Assembly: GCA_914767885.1 (NCBI GenBank)
Contig: CAJZBQ010000033.1
Coordinates: forward strand, 744,001 to 808,000
Direction: 5' to 3'
Origin: Blepharisma stoltei
Taxonomy: Eukaryota > Ciliophora > Heterotrichea > Heterotrichida > Blepharismidae
Length of the DNA: 64,000 bases
Shown: positions 1 through 10,600 of the stretch, one piece after another
Layout: each line of letters starts with the position of its first letter
How positions within the stretch are numbered: position 1 is the first letter of the stretch
Program-made: the position numbers and the translations under genes
Notes under the pieces: generated by a model
What the model saw: only the letters and a program-made list of their open reading frames with translations
Database searches by the model: none
Told to the model about the DNA's origin: nothing

Positions 1-2145
1 TCGTCTTTGAGTGGAAATTAAATGGACTTATCTTAGGCCTAGTCAAAGCAGTCAAATAGTAATTGCACATGGTTCCTCTGTTTTTCTGGTCCTCAGATAC
101 ATTGGTGCATGGCAGTGGATATAGAGGAATTGAGCTTTTTCTCCATAGATTTGCGCCTTCTTCTAAATAAATGATATCCCTAAAGAATTCTTTCATATGT
201 ACAGACTCTTCTTTGATAAAAGAATTGATCACGAAATACTGAGGCTCGTCAAACTCGCTTTCTTTGAAAATATTTTTGAATATGGTGCCAATTGTTTTTA
301 AATAGCCCAAGGTGACTTTATGGATCATCACATTTTGAAGCAGACCGTTTTTAATAGGATCAATAATTGCAGGGATCCACCAGAAAGTGAAAAGCATGTT
401 GCCAAGGAGAGAGTATTTTTCTGCGTCGCTGACCCCACATACTAATTCATCAATAAGCGCTATTGTTTGTTTGCAGATTCCTCTTAAGCCATAAGGCATT
501 GTTCTGACATTTTTGTATAAGCTCTGCAGTAGTGATTTGCAATGGTCAATTATCTTATCTTATATTATCTATTACGTTTTACACCCACTACGGGGGTAGC
601 ATTTCCAGAGTTGCCACCATATTTGTTCACGTTTCGGGCACATGGGCCTCTGAATTGACCCACTTTGTTGCACCATGGCATAGGAAAATACAGCGTTCTG
701 GCTTCGACGGGCTGCGTTGCCTTGCCTTCCTTGAGTCAGCTCCTGCGCGTGCTCCGCCTTAGGGTCACTTTGTTCTGAGAGAAAAAACTTCCAGCCTCTT
801 GATGTACTTGGAGCAGTGCCCCGGCTTATTTTCCAGAGTTAAAACGCTATTGCTGTACAGAAATTCTCAGAAGAAAGCCTAACCCCATAAATAAAATTGT
901 TTGAGGGAGAGAAAATTAGCGAAATTTTACTCGAACCGAATGCCATTTTATTTATGCAATGGTCAATTATCACTTGGCTTCGCCCTTCAATCAGCTCTAG
1001 GACCTGTGGACTTGCCATTGCTTCAGCTTCACTTACTTCCATAACTGGAGACACTTCTTCTTTCTTCTCCTCCTTTACCTTTCTTCTGAATAGTCCTGTT
1101 TTTTTCTTCACAGGAACAGGCTCTTCTTTTTGATAGACCCTAATCTTTTCATTCTCAGCTCTATAAATCTGCTTTGGGTCAAGAATCAGTTCTTTTATGC
1201 GTTCCTGATCGTGGATGATTTCCCTAGCTCCCATCCTTGATTAAATAAATCCCTATAAAAGCAACCTTGATCAAACAAAATTTCATCTGATTAGCGAAAT
1301 CCACTCTCTTTCCTCAAATCTAGCTACCTATCTGTAATACTAATGAATATAAGAAATATTGCAGTGTGTTTTGTTTTATTCAATTCAAATACTATTTCTA
1401 GCTCATTTACAATATATTTATTTTCTATCTCTTATTGCTAGCACATAAAGTATTATATCTAAAACAATTAATGCGAGTTAACCAAAATTTCCAGAAATAG
1501 AAAGCCCATACTTGGGCTACGACAGCACATGGCTTGAGAAGTAAGTGATTTTTTAAAGACCAGCTTCATGTACTTTCTCTGATTTTTCCTTTTCATATAA
1601 AGGATCAGCATCTTCCTCAGCACCAGATTTTCGTTTAGTAGATTCGAAACGTGCCCTGAGTCCCTTAAATAGACGAGTTCTTCTTTAAGAATGCGATGGA
1701 TAGCATTCAGCAGCTCCAACTCTGTGTTTTCCGGATGAACCAAGTCAAGAAAAAAAGAGAAGCCAAAGCTCTCAACGAGTCCATCAATTTTGTCCCTTCT
1801 TTGTCGGCATGAAGAAGCTACGAATGCAAATATATCCGGTTTCGTCCTGATTTGCAAGATAAAGGCTTCTACATATCGAAATGAGTCCCCCAAGAATGCG
1901 TGGGCGTCTGGGATCAGCCGCTTTTTATAGTCACTCTATTTTAATGTTACAATCTCTTGAAAGTCTCTGACCTTTAACTGATGCTCGTAATATGCTCGAT
2001 GGAGATCTTCAAGCTTTGACAGCAACTCTTTTTTTTCTAATTCGTCTGGGTTACAATTACCATGGGAAAGTCTCAGTTTTTCATATTTTAAGCACTTCTG
2101 CAAGTAGGTCCAGTCCTCAAAAGTCACTTTTCCTTCACTTTCCAT
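1..2145 (-). CDS. RasGAP-domain protein (3' end beyond window)
   Basis: Predicted GTPase-activating protein for a Ras-like GTPase, resembling the RasGAP domain of GAPVD1. The N-terminal half of the domain lies at about 1960-1520, with a candidate arginine finger in LVLRKML. The C-terminal half lies upstream of the first insert and at 537-1, with MPYGLRGICKQ and LLGNMLFTFWWIPAIIDP matching the conserved block ending in P-A-I-x-x-P. Three interruptions must be removed: a 15-nt intron (1936-1950), a 293-bp IES (1227-1519) and a SINE-like insert (555-954 plus one repeat copy). Each removal is in frame. The first ATG is at 2145. The open frame runs further up to a TAA near 2230, so an upstream start through an unseen intron is possible. 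The 3' end, where a VPS9 domain would sit if this is truly GAPVD1-like, is outside the window. Confidence 0.75.
555..954 (-). mobile_element. SINE-like element S1a in RasGAP exon
   Basis: Insert of 400 bp between two perfect 17-bp copies of TGCAATGGTCAATTATC (538-554 and 955-971). Read on the minus strand it starts ATAAATAAAATGGC and ends in ATAAGATAAG-type repeats. Removing the insert plus one repeat copy restores the frame (..IIDHCKSLL..). Copies S1b (34567-34984) and S1c (54767-55196) are clearly related. No protein-coding capacity is seen. Confidence 0.85.
1227..1519 (-). other. IES, 293 bp, TA-bounded
   Basis: The flanking TAs are at 1225-1226 and 1518-1519. Joining there turns CGT|AGG into one continuous RasGAP frame; without it the frame meets TAA. 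The low-coordinate end begins CTCCCATCCTTGATT, like a decayed copy of the B-family terminal repeat seen at 57885 and 22999. Confidence 0.75.
1936..1950 (-). other. 15-nt spliceosomal intron
   Basis: GTAACATTAAAATAG on the minus strand has GT...AG ends and contains an in-frame TAG. Removing it joins two frames of the RasGAP gene. The 15-nt length is typical of heterotrich ciliates. Confidence 0.85.
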
Positions 2146-2881
2146 TTTTAATGACAAATCTAGTTTTCTTTGAATCCTCGCTTGTGGAGAAGACCAGCTA
2201 AGCGGTTTTATCAAACTCAAGAATCGGGATTAGTCTAGAACTTAATTTTGGCTGAATAATGAATTTAATCTTATTTAAAGGATAGATATATTACATTTTG
2301 AGGACATGAAGAGTCTTATGAACATTAGAAAATTGCATTTTTTAGAAAGGTCATGGAATGTGTTATACATATAGAATATATAAATAGAGATTCAGGGCGA
2401 TTGGAATTTATTTCATTAGGAATACTTGCTTCCAGGTAGGTTCAGACTTGGAACAAAAGTACCCTTCGTGAAAGTTGTTCATCATGATAAAATTAATTAT
2501 AAGAAAATGTCGATTTCTATTCCATAAGTTTATATGATATAAATACCCATTTATTTTTCAAAGAAATTAGATATCCCTCAATTATCTTTCAGTGGCAAAG
2601 CAGATAATTTGAAAGAGAAATTATTAAAATAAAGAAATTTAAGATTTGTAAATAATCTTAAAATGCATTTTAGCCAAAGCATTACTGCTGCAAAGGAATA
2701 ATTCTAATGCATAAGAAATCCCAATAAAGACGCAAGTAAGTCATTAGTGTTTTCAATTTATGACACATTATTGCCCGGTCAAGCAAAATGCCTGGCATAA
2801 AAAACAAGGCACATCGGATATCTTCAGGAAAAAACTATATAATTTGAATAAATTTTATATCGTGATAATTAAAATTTAGAA
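2146..2881. other. Divergent intergenic region
   Basis: Lies between the starts of the RasGAP gene (-) and the sorting nexin gene (+) and presumably holds both promoters. Very AT-rich. I see no gene, tRNA or clear repeat in it. Confidence 0.6.
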
Positions 2882-5800
2882 ATGGAATCTGCTATAGCTA
2901 GAATCAGCTTTACTGAAAAAGAGCAAAAATATTATTCGGTAGAATTCGACCGACTCACTGCAGAACAGAAAAAACCTCTTACTTCCCAAATTAATAATGA
3001 ATTCGGTTTTGCCTATTATTGATTATAATATTTTTGCAAATTTGTTTTTTTTAAATTTCTCTATATAAATATCCCAAAAAAATTAAACGTTTTAAGTTCA
3101 GTATGCTATTTAAAGCTCCTTAAAGATACTCTAAGCCATTTTAACCATTATTAAAGTCAATAAACAATTATTAAAAAATTAAATCTCCATATTAAAACAA
3201 AATTTTGTTCGTATAAAAGATTACCAAAATTAATTTTAAAAAATATATACTATTTTGTTTGCTATTAATTGAGGGAATTAATGAAAGAGAACTGATGGGA
3301 CATGGAGCGGCGACTTTTTTTCGAATGCTTAAAATAGGGGACTCAGATCTTGCCAAAATTTGAGAACTTGTGAGTGAGGGCCAGCCTTTCCTGAAATTTC
3401 CTAATTTCATGGCTGCTATGAGGCTTTGCAGTTCCAGAAAACAAGGAAAGCCAATTATGGCAGAGAATTTTATGAGAGAGCAGAGTGTTCTTGCAAGACG
3501 GCAAAGAGAAAAGCCAAGCCCAAACCCAAATCCTCCTGCCACCAATAAATCATCGAGTTCTTCGCAGAATGAAAGTTCCCAAGGCTCAAAAACACAAGAA
3601 GAATCTCCACAATTAAATAAAGAAGAAGTGAAAAGCCATTAACATTATTTAAGATTGCAAGAAAAACTCTCGATAGGTTGCATGCGCCTTATGCTTGCTT
3701 ACCAATCCTATTTGGCATCTTTTATTGCTCCTCGAGGAAGAGGTCTTGCACTCTTTACTAATGAGTTAGAGACCCGTGTCATCATTAAATACGTCCAGAA
3801 AATTCAAAAATCGAACTTTCTGGTCACTTGTTGGCCAAAATGGAAATTTGTAGCCCAGGACGCAGCACTTCGATTAGCATGGAGCAATCTCACTGGTGCT
3901 GTCGGGACTTCCTTTTCAAACTTTAAGCTCCATCTTCCGACGAGGTAAAAACTTAACCAGGATATCAGCTGCGTTCTACCTAATCAGACATTGCGCTCCA
4001 CCAAACCAAGTAAAGCCTGGCTGGATGTACATCAACAAACGCCATCCTCCATTCCACGTGGTCCCCTACTCACGCCGGCTGGTTGGTTTACCATTTTAAT
4101 ATATCTGAAGTGAAAAGCCAAGAAGTGAAAATACCTCAAGAGCAGCTTCCCAATCCAGTTCAGCCAGACATAAAACCACCAGCTCCTGCAATTGAATCAA
4201 ATATTGTCGATGAAAGCATTAAGCAAGAAGAAAAGCCAAATTTATCTGAAGAAAGCAAAGACCCTATCCAAGTTGTATCTTTAAATTTCCAACAGGAAGC
4301 TCAGCCAACTATTAGTGTAAACTCAAATACACAAGATAGCTCTAGAGAGTTATCCCAAGAAGAAATAGTTTCTGCAAAGCAGGATAAAATAGTTGAAAGT
4401 CAAGAAAATATAGAAAATATCAAAGAAGCTACTCAATCAATAGACTTAAGCCAAGACAAATTAGAAGATATTAAAGAAAATATAATTCCAAGACAAGAAG
4501 AAAGTCCTATACAGTCTATAAGTGATCAAAAAGAAATTGAAGAAGAAAGAAAAAATGAAGATCAAAGTGTGAGTCAAGAAAATCTCCAGCCAGCTGCTAA
4601 AGATATACTTGATCGTGACTTAATCCAAAGCTTTCCAGAGCCAATAATAAGTGAGAATAGATTGGTTGAAGAGGAAAAATCTTATTCAAAACTAGAAGTT
4701 GAAGAAATTAAAGAAAGTGAGGAAAAGCCAAAAATTGATGAGAGGCAGGCTGAAGTAGAAATTATGGAATCTGCTGTTAATTTAGAAGAGCCAATAGCTT
4801 CATATAAAATAGCCAATCCAGCTCAAGTTGGCTTTAACGTATATTAAGATTAAGATTAAGTTTTGTGAGGGTCTTCGCGGTTTATTTCAGCCACTCGCCG
4901 CCTTCTCCCACTTCAGCCTTTCGCCTAAGCATGGGATAGCACTTACGCCCTTTTTGTCGACGCCACCAAAAAATGGTGACGTCAGCGCTCTCGAGGTGAC
5001 GCACCCAGGTACTTCTTGGGGCAACCCCTATCGGTCAGCCCGTCCGTCCGGAGGTGGGAGACGGTAGGTGTTCTGAAGCCTCCTCCTGTCCTCCATTAAT
5101 ACCTTCGTTGTCAGGAGTGTGGGGTTGCCTTTGCGACTCTGGTCTTCTTGTCATAGGTCGAGTAAAAAACCCTGCCATGGTGTCCTGGCCAGGGAGAAAA
5201 ACCTACCCGGACACAAATTCTCCAGGCCCCATCCCTCTTAGACCCACAAAGCCCGAGGCAGTGGGAGAAGGACGGGTCAGAGTAGTCACCATTTTATTTG
5301 TGTGTCTTTAACGTAGAAGAAGAGAAGATCGAGAATGATCCAAATAAAAAAAGTGAGTTTGAAGAAGCAATCGATAAAATTGATAAAGAAATCAAACAAA
5401 ATAATGATTCTCAAATACAAAATGGGCAAAACAATTTTTTAGAAGAGATAAAAGAATGCATGCCTATTAGCGATTCAATCTCTAAAATTGAAATTCCAAT
5501 AGAGAAAATTGAAAGCAAAGCCAACTTCGGACCAATTGAAGAAAAGCCGATAGTGGAAATAAGTCTTGTAGAAAAAAATGAAATAGTTGCATTGAAAATT
5601 GACGAAAGGAAAATAATAGATATATTTGAAGAAAAGAGCTTAGAGGAGCCACAAAAGGAAATAAAGCCAGAAATTTTAGAAAAAAATATAAAGAAACTTG
5701 AAATCCAACCTTTTGAGGAAATAGATTTAGAAGACCCTATAAAAGATAAACCAAAAATCAGAGCAGAAAAGGTAGATAATATAAGCAACAATTCAGAAGA

Positions 5801-7250
5801 AAAATTAAATGGGTACCAAAATCAGAAGCAAAATGACAGCTTAAGTTCTTTTAAGGAGGCTGATAAAAATCCTTCTGAAGAAAGCACTCCTTCCCAAGCG
5901 ATCCAAATTTCGAATTCAGACCTTTTTAACGAAGAAGTATTCCCAAGGGTCCAAATCGATTCCATTAATCTAAATGAAGATGGAAAATCTGAAAACCAAG
6001 AAAAAAATTCTGAAGAAAGCTCTGAAATTTTCCAGCCCAGAGTCTCCAAACCTCTCTCTGGTGAAAACTTGCTCAGCTATTTAGAAGGTCAAGATCAAGC
6101 TTTTGCCTCCTCACGCGATATCATTCCTCCTCCCCCAAAACCAAGTGAATCTAGTTTCCAGGAACCATTTGACAACGAAATAATCGTTGAGACTCCAATT
6201 CATGTATCCAGTGGATGGTTTGGAAGCAGTTCCTATTATCTTTACCCAATCATGACCCGCTTCAAAGGCTGCGTGTACAATGTAAAAAGAAGGTTCAGTG
6301 ATTTGGATTGGATGCACAACCTTTTGGTAGTAAAATATAAAGGCTTTATCATTCCTCCAAGGCCAGACAAAAAATATATCAATAACACTGATGATAAGTT
6401 TATTGAGGAAAGGAGAATCCAAATGGAAAAATACCTAAATATCATTTTAAGGCACCCAATTCTATGCAGCTCTTCTCCATTCAGAGTGTTCACACAGTCA
6501 TCAAATGAAAAGTTTGAAACTGACAAAGCACAAGCTGAAGCAAGCCAGGATACTATGGAGTATAGGAACTTTGAAGATATGTACGACAAGGTAATGGCAA
6601 AAGTGCAGAATAAGTTTCAAGTACTTTTCGCACAGAAAATTTTGCCATTTAGTAAAGAGATTTCAATTATAGAAGACAAAATTGAGAGAATGGATGCCCC
6701 AGTTCAAGCACTCTCTGAAGCGTTTTTGATTTGGACTCAAAGACAGAAGGAAACTTCAAAATCACTTGCAGGAATCAGCATGCCAGAAAACCCAGAGCTA
6801 GCTAGGCTTATGCAGAGATTTTCTCTTGTGCATCAAGAAAACTTATCTGAACTGCATTCTTTGTCACTTGAAATCCATGAAGAACAGCTGAGGCTGGAGG
6901 GGCTGAAACTTGCAGTGAGCTCTTATAAGTCAATGATTGATGAGTACTCTCAACAAGAAACCTTAATTTCAAGAAAACTAGCAAAACATAGGGCTAGTGC
7001 AGACGATGATACAGCTTCAAGGTACCTGAGCGAAATCCAACTGGCTCAAGACACACTTGATAAGCTTAATGAAACTTTGAGCGGAATTGAGAAAAATATT
7101 ATTCAAGAAAACACAAGCTTTGATGAGGATAGAGGGAAACACATACTTAAAACCATCATTAGCATATGCTCTCAGCAGAATTCTTATTATGAAGAAGAAA
7201 AGAAGTTCTGGAGAGAGACTGCAAATGCGCCGAAAGGTATCAATACATAA
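2882..7250 (+). CDS. EH-domain sorting nexin (EH-PX-BAR)
   Basis: Membrane-trafficking adaptor of 1041 aa after removal of three inserts. Residues 1 to about 90 form an EH domain (start YYSVEFDRL, then FFRMLKIG, DLAKIWEL, FMAAMRL). Residues about 95-690 are acidic, Glu/Lys/Ile-rich and disordered. A PX phosphoinositide-binding domain follows at about 692-795 (RRFSDLDWMHN, IIPPRPDKK, RRIQMEKYLNIIL). The C-terminus from about 805 is helical, as in Vps5/SNX BAR regions. The inserts are an IES at 2994-3280 and SINE-like elements at 3639-4106 and 4842-5305; total length becomes divisible by three. UGA encodes Trp in KIWEL. An EH domain fused to PX-BAR is unusual; known EH proteins and sorting nexins are normally separate. 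Stop TAA is at 7248. It likely acts at endosomes. Confidence 0.85.
2994..3280 (+). other. IES, 287 bp, splits the EH domain
   Basis: TA boundaries are at 2992-2993 and 3279-3280, both within ATTAA. Removal joins ..PLTSQ to INEREL.. in frame and completes the EH domain; the unspliced frame stops within about 30 bp. No clear terminal repeat beyond TTAAT. Confidence 0.75.
3639..4106 (-). mobile_element. SINE-like element in sorting nexin exon
   Basis: Flanked by 14-bp direct repeats GAAGTGAAAAGCCA (3625-3638 and 4107-4120). On the minus strand it begins ATATATTAAAATGG. Removing 482 bp joins two different frames into one. The repeat contains no TA dinucleotide. Its interior resembles the element at 8234-8765. 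Confidence 0.85.
4842..5305 (-). mobile_element. SINE-like element in sorting nexin exon (D family)
   Basis: Flanked by 10-bp repeats CTTTAACGTA (4832-4841 and 5306-5315). The tail on the plus strand is TATTAAGATTAAGATTAAG. The 5' end on the minus strand is ACAAATAAAATGG. The 5' third resembles the copies at 15833 and 56780 (shared GGACACAAA and GGACGGGTC blocks). Excision keeps the frame. Confidence 0.85.
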
Positions 7251-7600
7251 TTGTCTTTTATATAAAATTGAGGTAATGCTGTTTTATAAATCTTGATTAT
7301 TCTTATTTAATTAATATCGTCAGTTGAGACTTTTTGTACACCAGTAAACTGGCTTTATGGTCGCAGATAGTCGTCTATTCTGTATAGGGAAAATAGGAAA
7401 CTGGTCGCTGTTATTAGACCAACTTGCTGGTGTGTGCAAAAATCCTAAAGGACTATAAATCTAATTAATAAATTATAGATATCACAAATATAAAATGTAA
7501 AAGCATGAATTTAAATAAAAAGTTTTGGGATATTTCTTATTCATTAAAAAAATTAATCACAAATATATTAGTTATTTTATCAATTCCAGAGGTATCTCCA
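7251..7600. other. Convergent intergenic region with hairpin
   Basis: Separates the 3' ends of the sorting nexin (+) and IP3 receptor (-) genes. It holds an imperfect inverted repeat: TTTTTGTACACCAGTAAACT at 7331 pairs with CTTGCTGGTGTGTGCAAAAA near 7423-7442 around a loop of about 65 nt. It could be a small MITE or a structured RNA; I see no tRNA or snRNA signature. Confidence 0.4.
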
Positions 7601-10600
7601 TTACTTTTTAGATTTCAGCGCTTTGAGCTTCTCGAACTCTGTCGATATATACTCAATCCTTTGTTCAATGGTTTTGAACATATCTTGTCTTTTGACTTCA
7701 TCAAGAGTTTTGTTCTTTTTGATAGCTAAAGAAGTGCTTTGAGGAAACCAGAGTAGTTCTTTTTTATCGTATTGCTCCTTTACATAAGACTCAATGCCTG
7801 AATACTCAGTCTCATCTTTTGACTTTAAATAAGCAATAAAGAGAATATAGTTTCACTCATTATGCTCAGTATAAACATGATAGGCAAAAGGTCTCCCTGT
7901 GAAATGCTCTATTTCATCTCGGTCTAAGCCACAAATGAAGCACTTATTTTCTTTATCATTTGTGCTTTCTTCTTGCTGCTCTCTCAAAATGGTAAAAGTA
8001 TCAATAATCACACCCTGCACAATTTTTAGAGCGATAATCATGATTAGGATATTGAAAGAATTGTCAAAGAACAGTCTGTCGTAGTCTATTCACCCAGCAC
8101 CCCAGTCAGAAATTCAGCCTCCAATCCCTCCGTTTGCTTTAAAACCTCTGTCGCCAATAAAAATCCCGCATTTTAGTAAACTTACACAGTTTCCAGACAA
8201 ATCAGAAGGGAAGCCTATATATGCCCAGACCCCTTAGTTTAACTTAATTAATATTATTAAAAAGCTCCCGGTAGGTCTGGAGGCCACATCTGTCTCTATT
8301 ATTGCTCACCGCTGCTTCCAGCCCAAGCACAGTCTCTCGCCGTGTTGTTTCTCATTGATGAAGGATTGCACTCGCTGCCGTGAGCTAGAGACGCTGGGTT
8401 GCCCATGGCGTATGCCAACGGGGTTCAGGTTTCAGAAAAAAATCGAAAAATCAAATTAACTGTTCACTTGTCTACCAAAATGGAAACTCAAATCAGGGAC
8501 ACAACACCCGGTATCGCACTCGGAAACATTCCCAATTGATCAGGAGGGACCTAACTAGTATTGCCGGGACATCCCTTTCCAATTCTGAGCACCATTATCT
8601 AGAGGTAAAGGATATGAGCTTGCGGCCAGCTAACTCGGTATTGTGATCCACCAAACCAGTAAAACCTTGTTGGATGCACATTGCCCAACGCATCCTCTTT
8701 TCCACAAAGTTCCCTGCCTAAATCGGCAATATGGTGTTAAAAGGATGGGTTGATTCATTTAATGCATATATATCCAGACCCCAAATAAATAGATTAAGAC
8801 GATCAGGAAAATGAATAAACTGATGCATGCTCTTTGATCGTAACCTTTGATAGTATGAATTTTCTCGGAGAAATTTAGCCAAAATATTTCATTTTTAAGA
8901 CATTTGATAGAATCTAGAAGTTTTTTTGACTCCTCCCTTTTTAAATTAGAACAAAAAATCCTATCAATTTAAGGGTGTTAAATTTTTTAAAATTAAAAAA
9001 TATAAAAAATTTAACGCAATACTTATTAATTTTAATTGATTTTTAAAGAATTCATTCAAAAAGTTAATCGATTCAATGTTTAAACTATTTATATAAATTC
9101 TAATTGCACTTTTTCCTTTAAAATTATTTTATAAAATTTATTATTTATAAAATTTTTATATTGAAAAATTTGTTTGATTAATGTTGCCTATTTTTTGTTC
9201 CAATTTAAAGCTGTGAGTGAGTAATGCTTGCTTCAATATTAGAATATTTTCCTCCAAATTTCTTGAAGAAATGCTACACTATTAAAAATCCTCTGATCAA
9301 ACTAAATGCAGCCGAATAAAACAACCAGAGATTTCCATGGCAAAATAACTGATTTAATCACATTTTGGAGTGAAGGGTATTTATAGAGAATATCTGGTCA
9401 AGCATAGGTCGCAACCAGACACCCCCACCCCCCCCTTTCACAGATGGCACCCCCACCCCCTCCTCTCGGGTTTATCCTATAGAAGTATTTGATAGGAAAT
9501 AAGCAAAATAAATTAAACATAACACAATAAAACACTATATTTTTAAATTAAGTCCACAAATTACTTTATATTTATGATTAATTAATAAATTTAAATTAAT
9601 TAGCAATTAATTAGAAATTTGTTTTTTTTATATTTATAAATATAATGCCAAAGATATAGATAATGGCATTAATTATTAAATGAGCCAAGCACAATAGAAT
9701 AACTTGCATTAAATTTATGGATTCATAAATTAAAGCTAATCTGATTACCCATTGTACAAAGATTGCAGGACTGAATTGGTAGCAGGATTCAATAGTGGTA
9801 ATAAAAATAGCATTTGCTATTGTCAGTTTTACTTTTGGATCTCTAATTCGACTTTTAGCCATTATTCCACAAAGTTCATAAAATATATGCAGGATATATT
9901 GCTAATTAATACCAAAGATCATTATTAACTTGCTAACAAATTTTTTCAGATTTGGTGAGCTTACTAGTTATAGGAAATTCTCACCCCATTCCATCTACTC
10001 CTTAATCGATTGTGCTACGATATGTGGATATTGTATAAATCAGTAATTTTGAATATTTAAAATAATTTATTTATTACGTCTGCTCTAAATTGGCATTTTT
10101 CATATATTTTATGCTATATTAAGGGGATGGGGGTGGGGGTGCCATCTGTGAAAGGGGGGGTGGGGGTGCCATTTTTTAGGGGGGGGTGGGGGGGTGGGGG
10201 TACCATTAAAAAAGGGGGGGTGGGGCGTGGGGGTACCACTTTTTAGGGGGGGTGGGGGTGTAGGGTTGCTACCTGTGCTTGATCAAATATCTGAAAGCAA
10301 AAAACAAAAGAAAAATGGGTGATAGGAAAGTCCCAAGATTGAAAAGATCATATATGCAGAGTAATAAACGACATCCACAGTGACTGAATAAAATAATGTA
10401 AATAGCAGTTGTCGACCCCTTATATAAATGACTATGAGTTTTTTTGGATTTGAGCTCCAAAATTTCTTATCAGGGCTGCTTCTCCTTCAAGCAGTTTTGG
10501 CTAGCTTCGCCTCTGTGAAAATCTTCTAGATACAATGGCTTTTAATAAAACTTTTTATTATAAATTGTTATAAATAAAGTTTAATTTTTAGAAGCACTAT

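Noticed and set aside
532-762. ORFs inside the SINE-like elements (also near 4828, 15268, 16031, 20000, 57096 and 60441)
   Set aside because: They are short, overlap on both strands, and are explained by the GC-richer repeat sequence; none resembles a reverse transcriptase.
9262-9277. A 16-nt GT...AG segment that could be an intron giving an alternative IP3-receptor frame
   Set aside because: It lies inside the 501-bp IES. Removing that IES gives an ungapped match to the conserved channel helix, which the intron model does not.
10130-10270. Regularly spaced G-rich repeats resembling a repeat array
   Set aside because: Units are unequal, simple and part of an IES terminus; nothing supports a CRISPR array, and the organism is a eukaryote.
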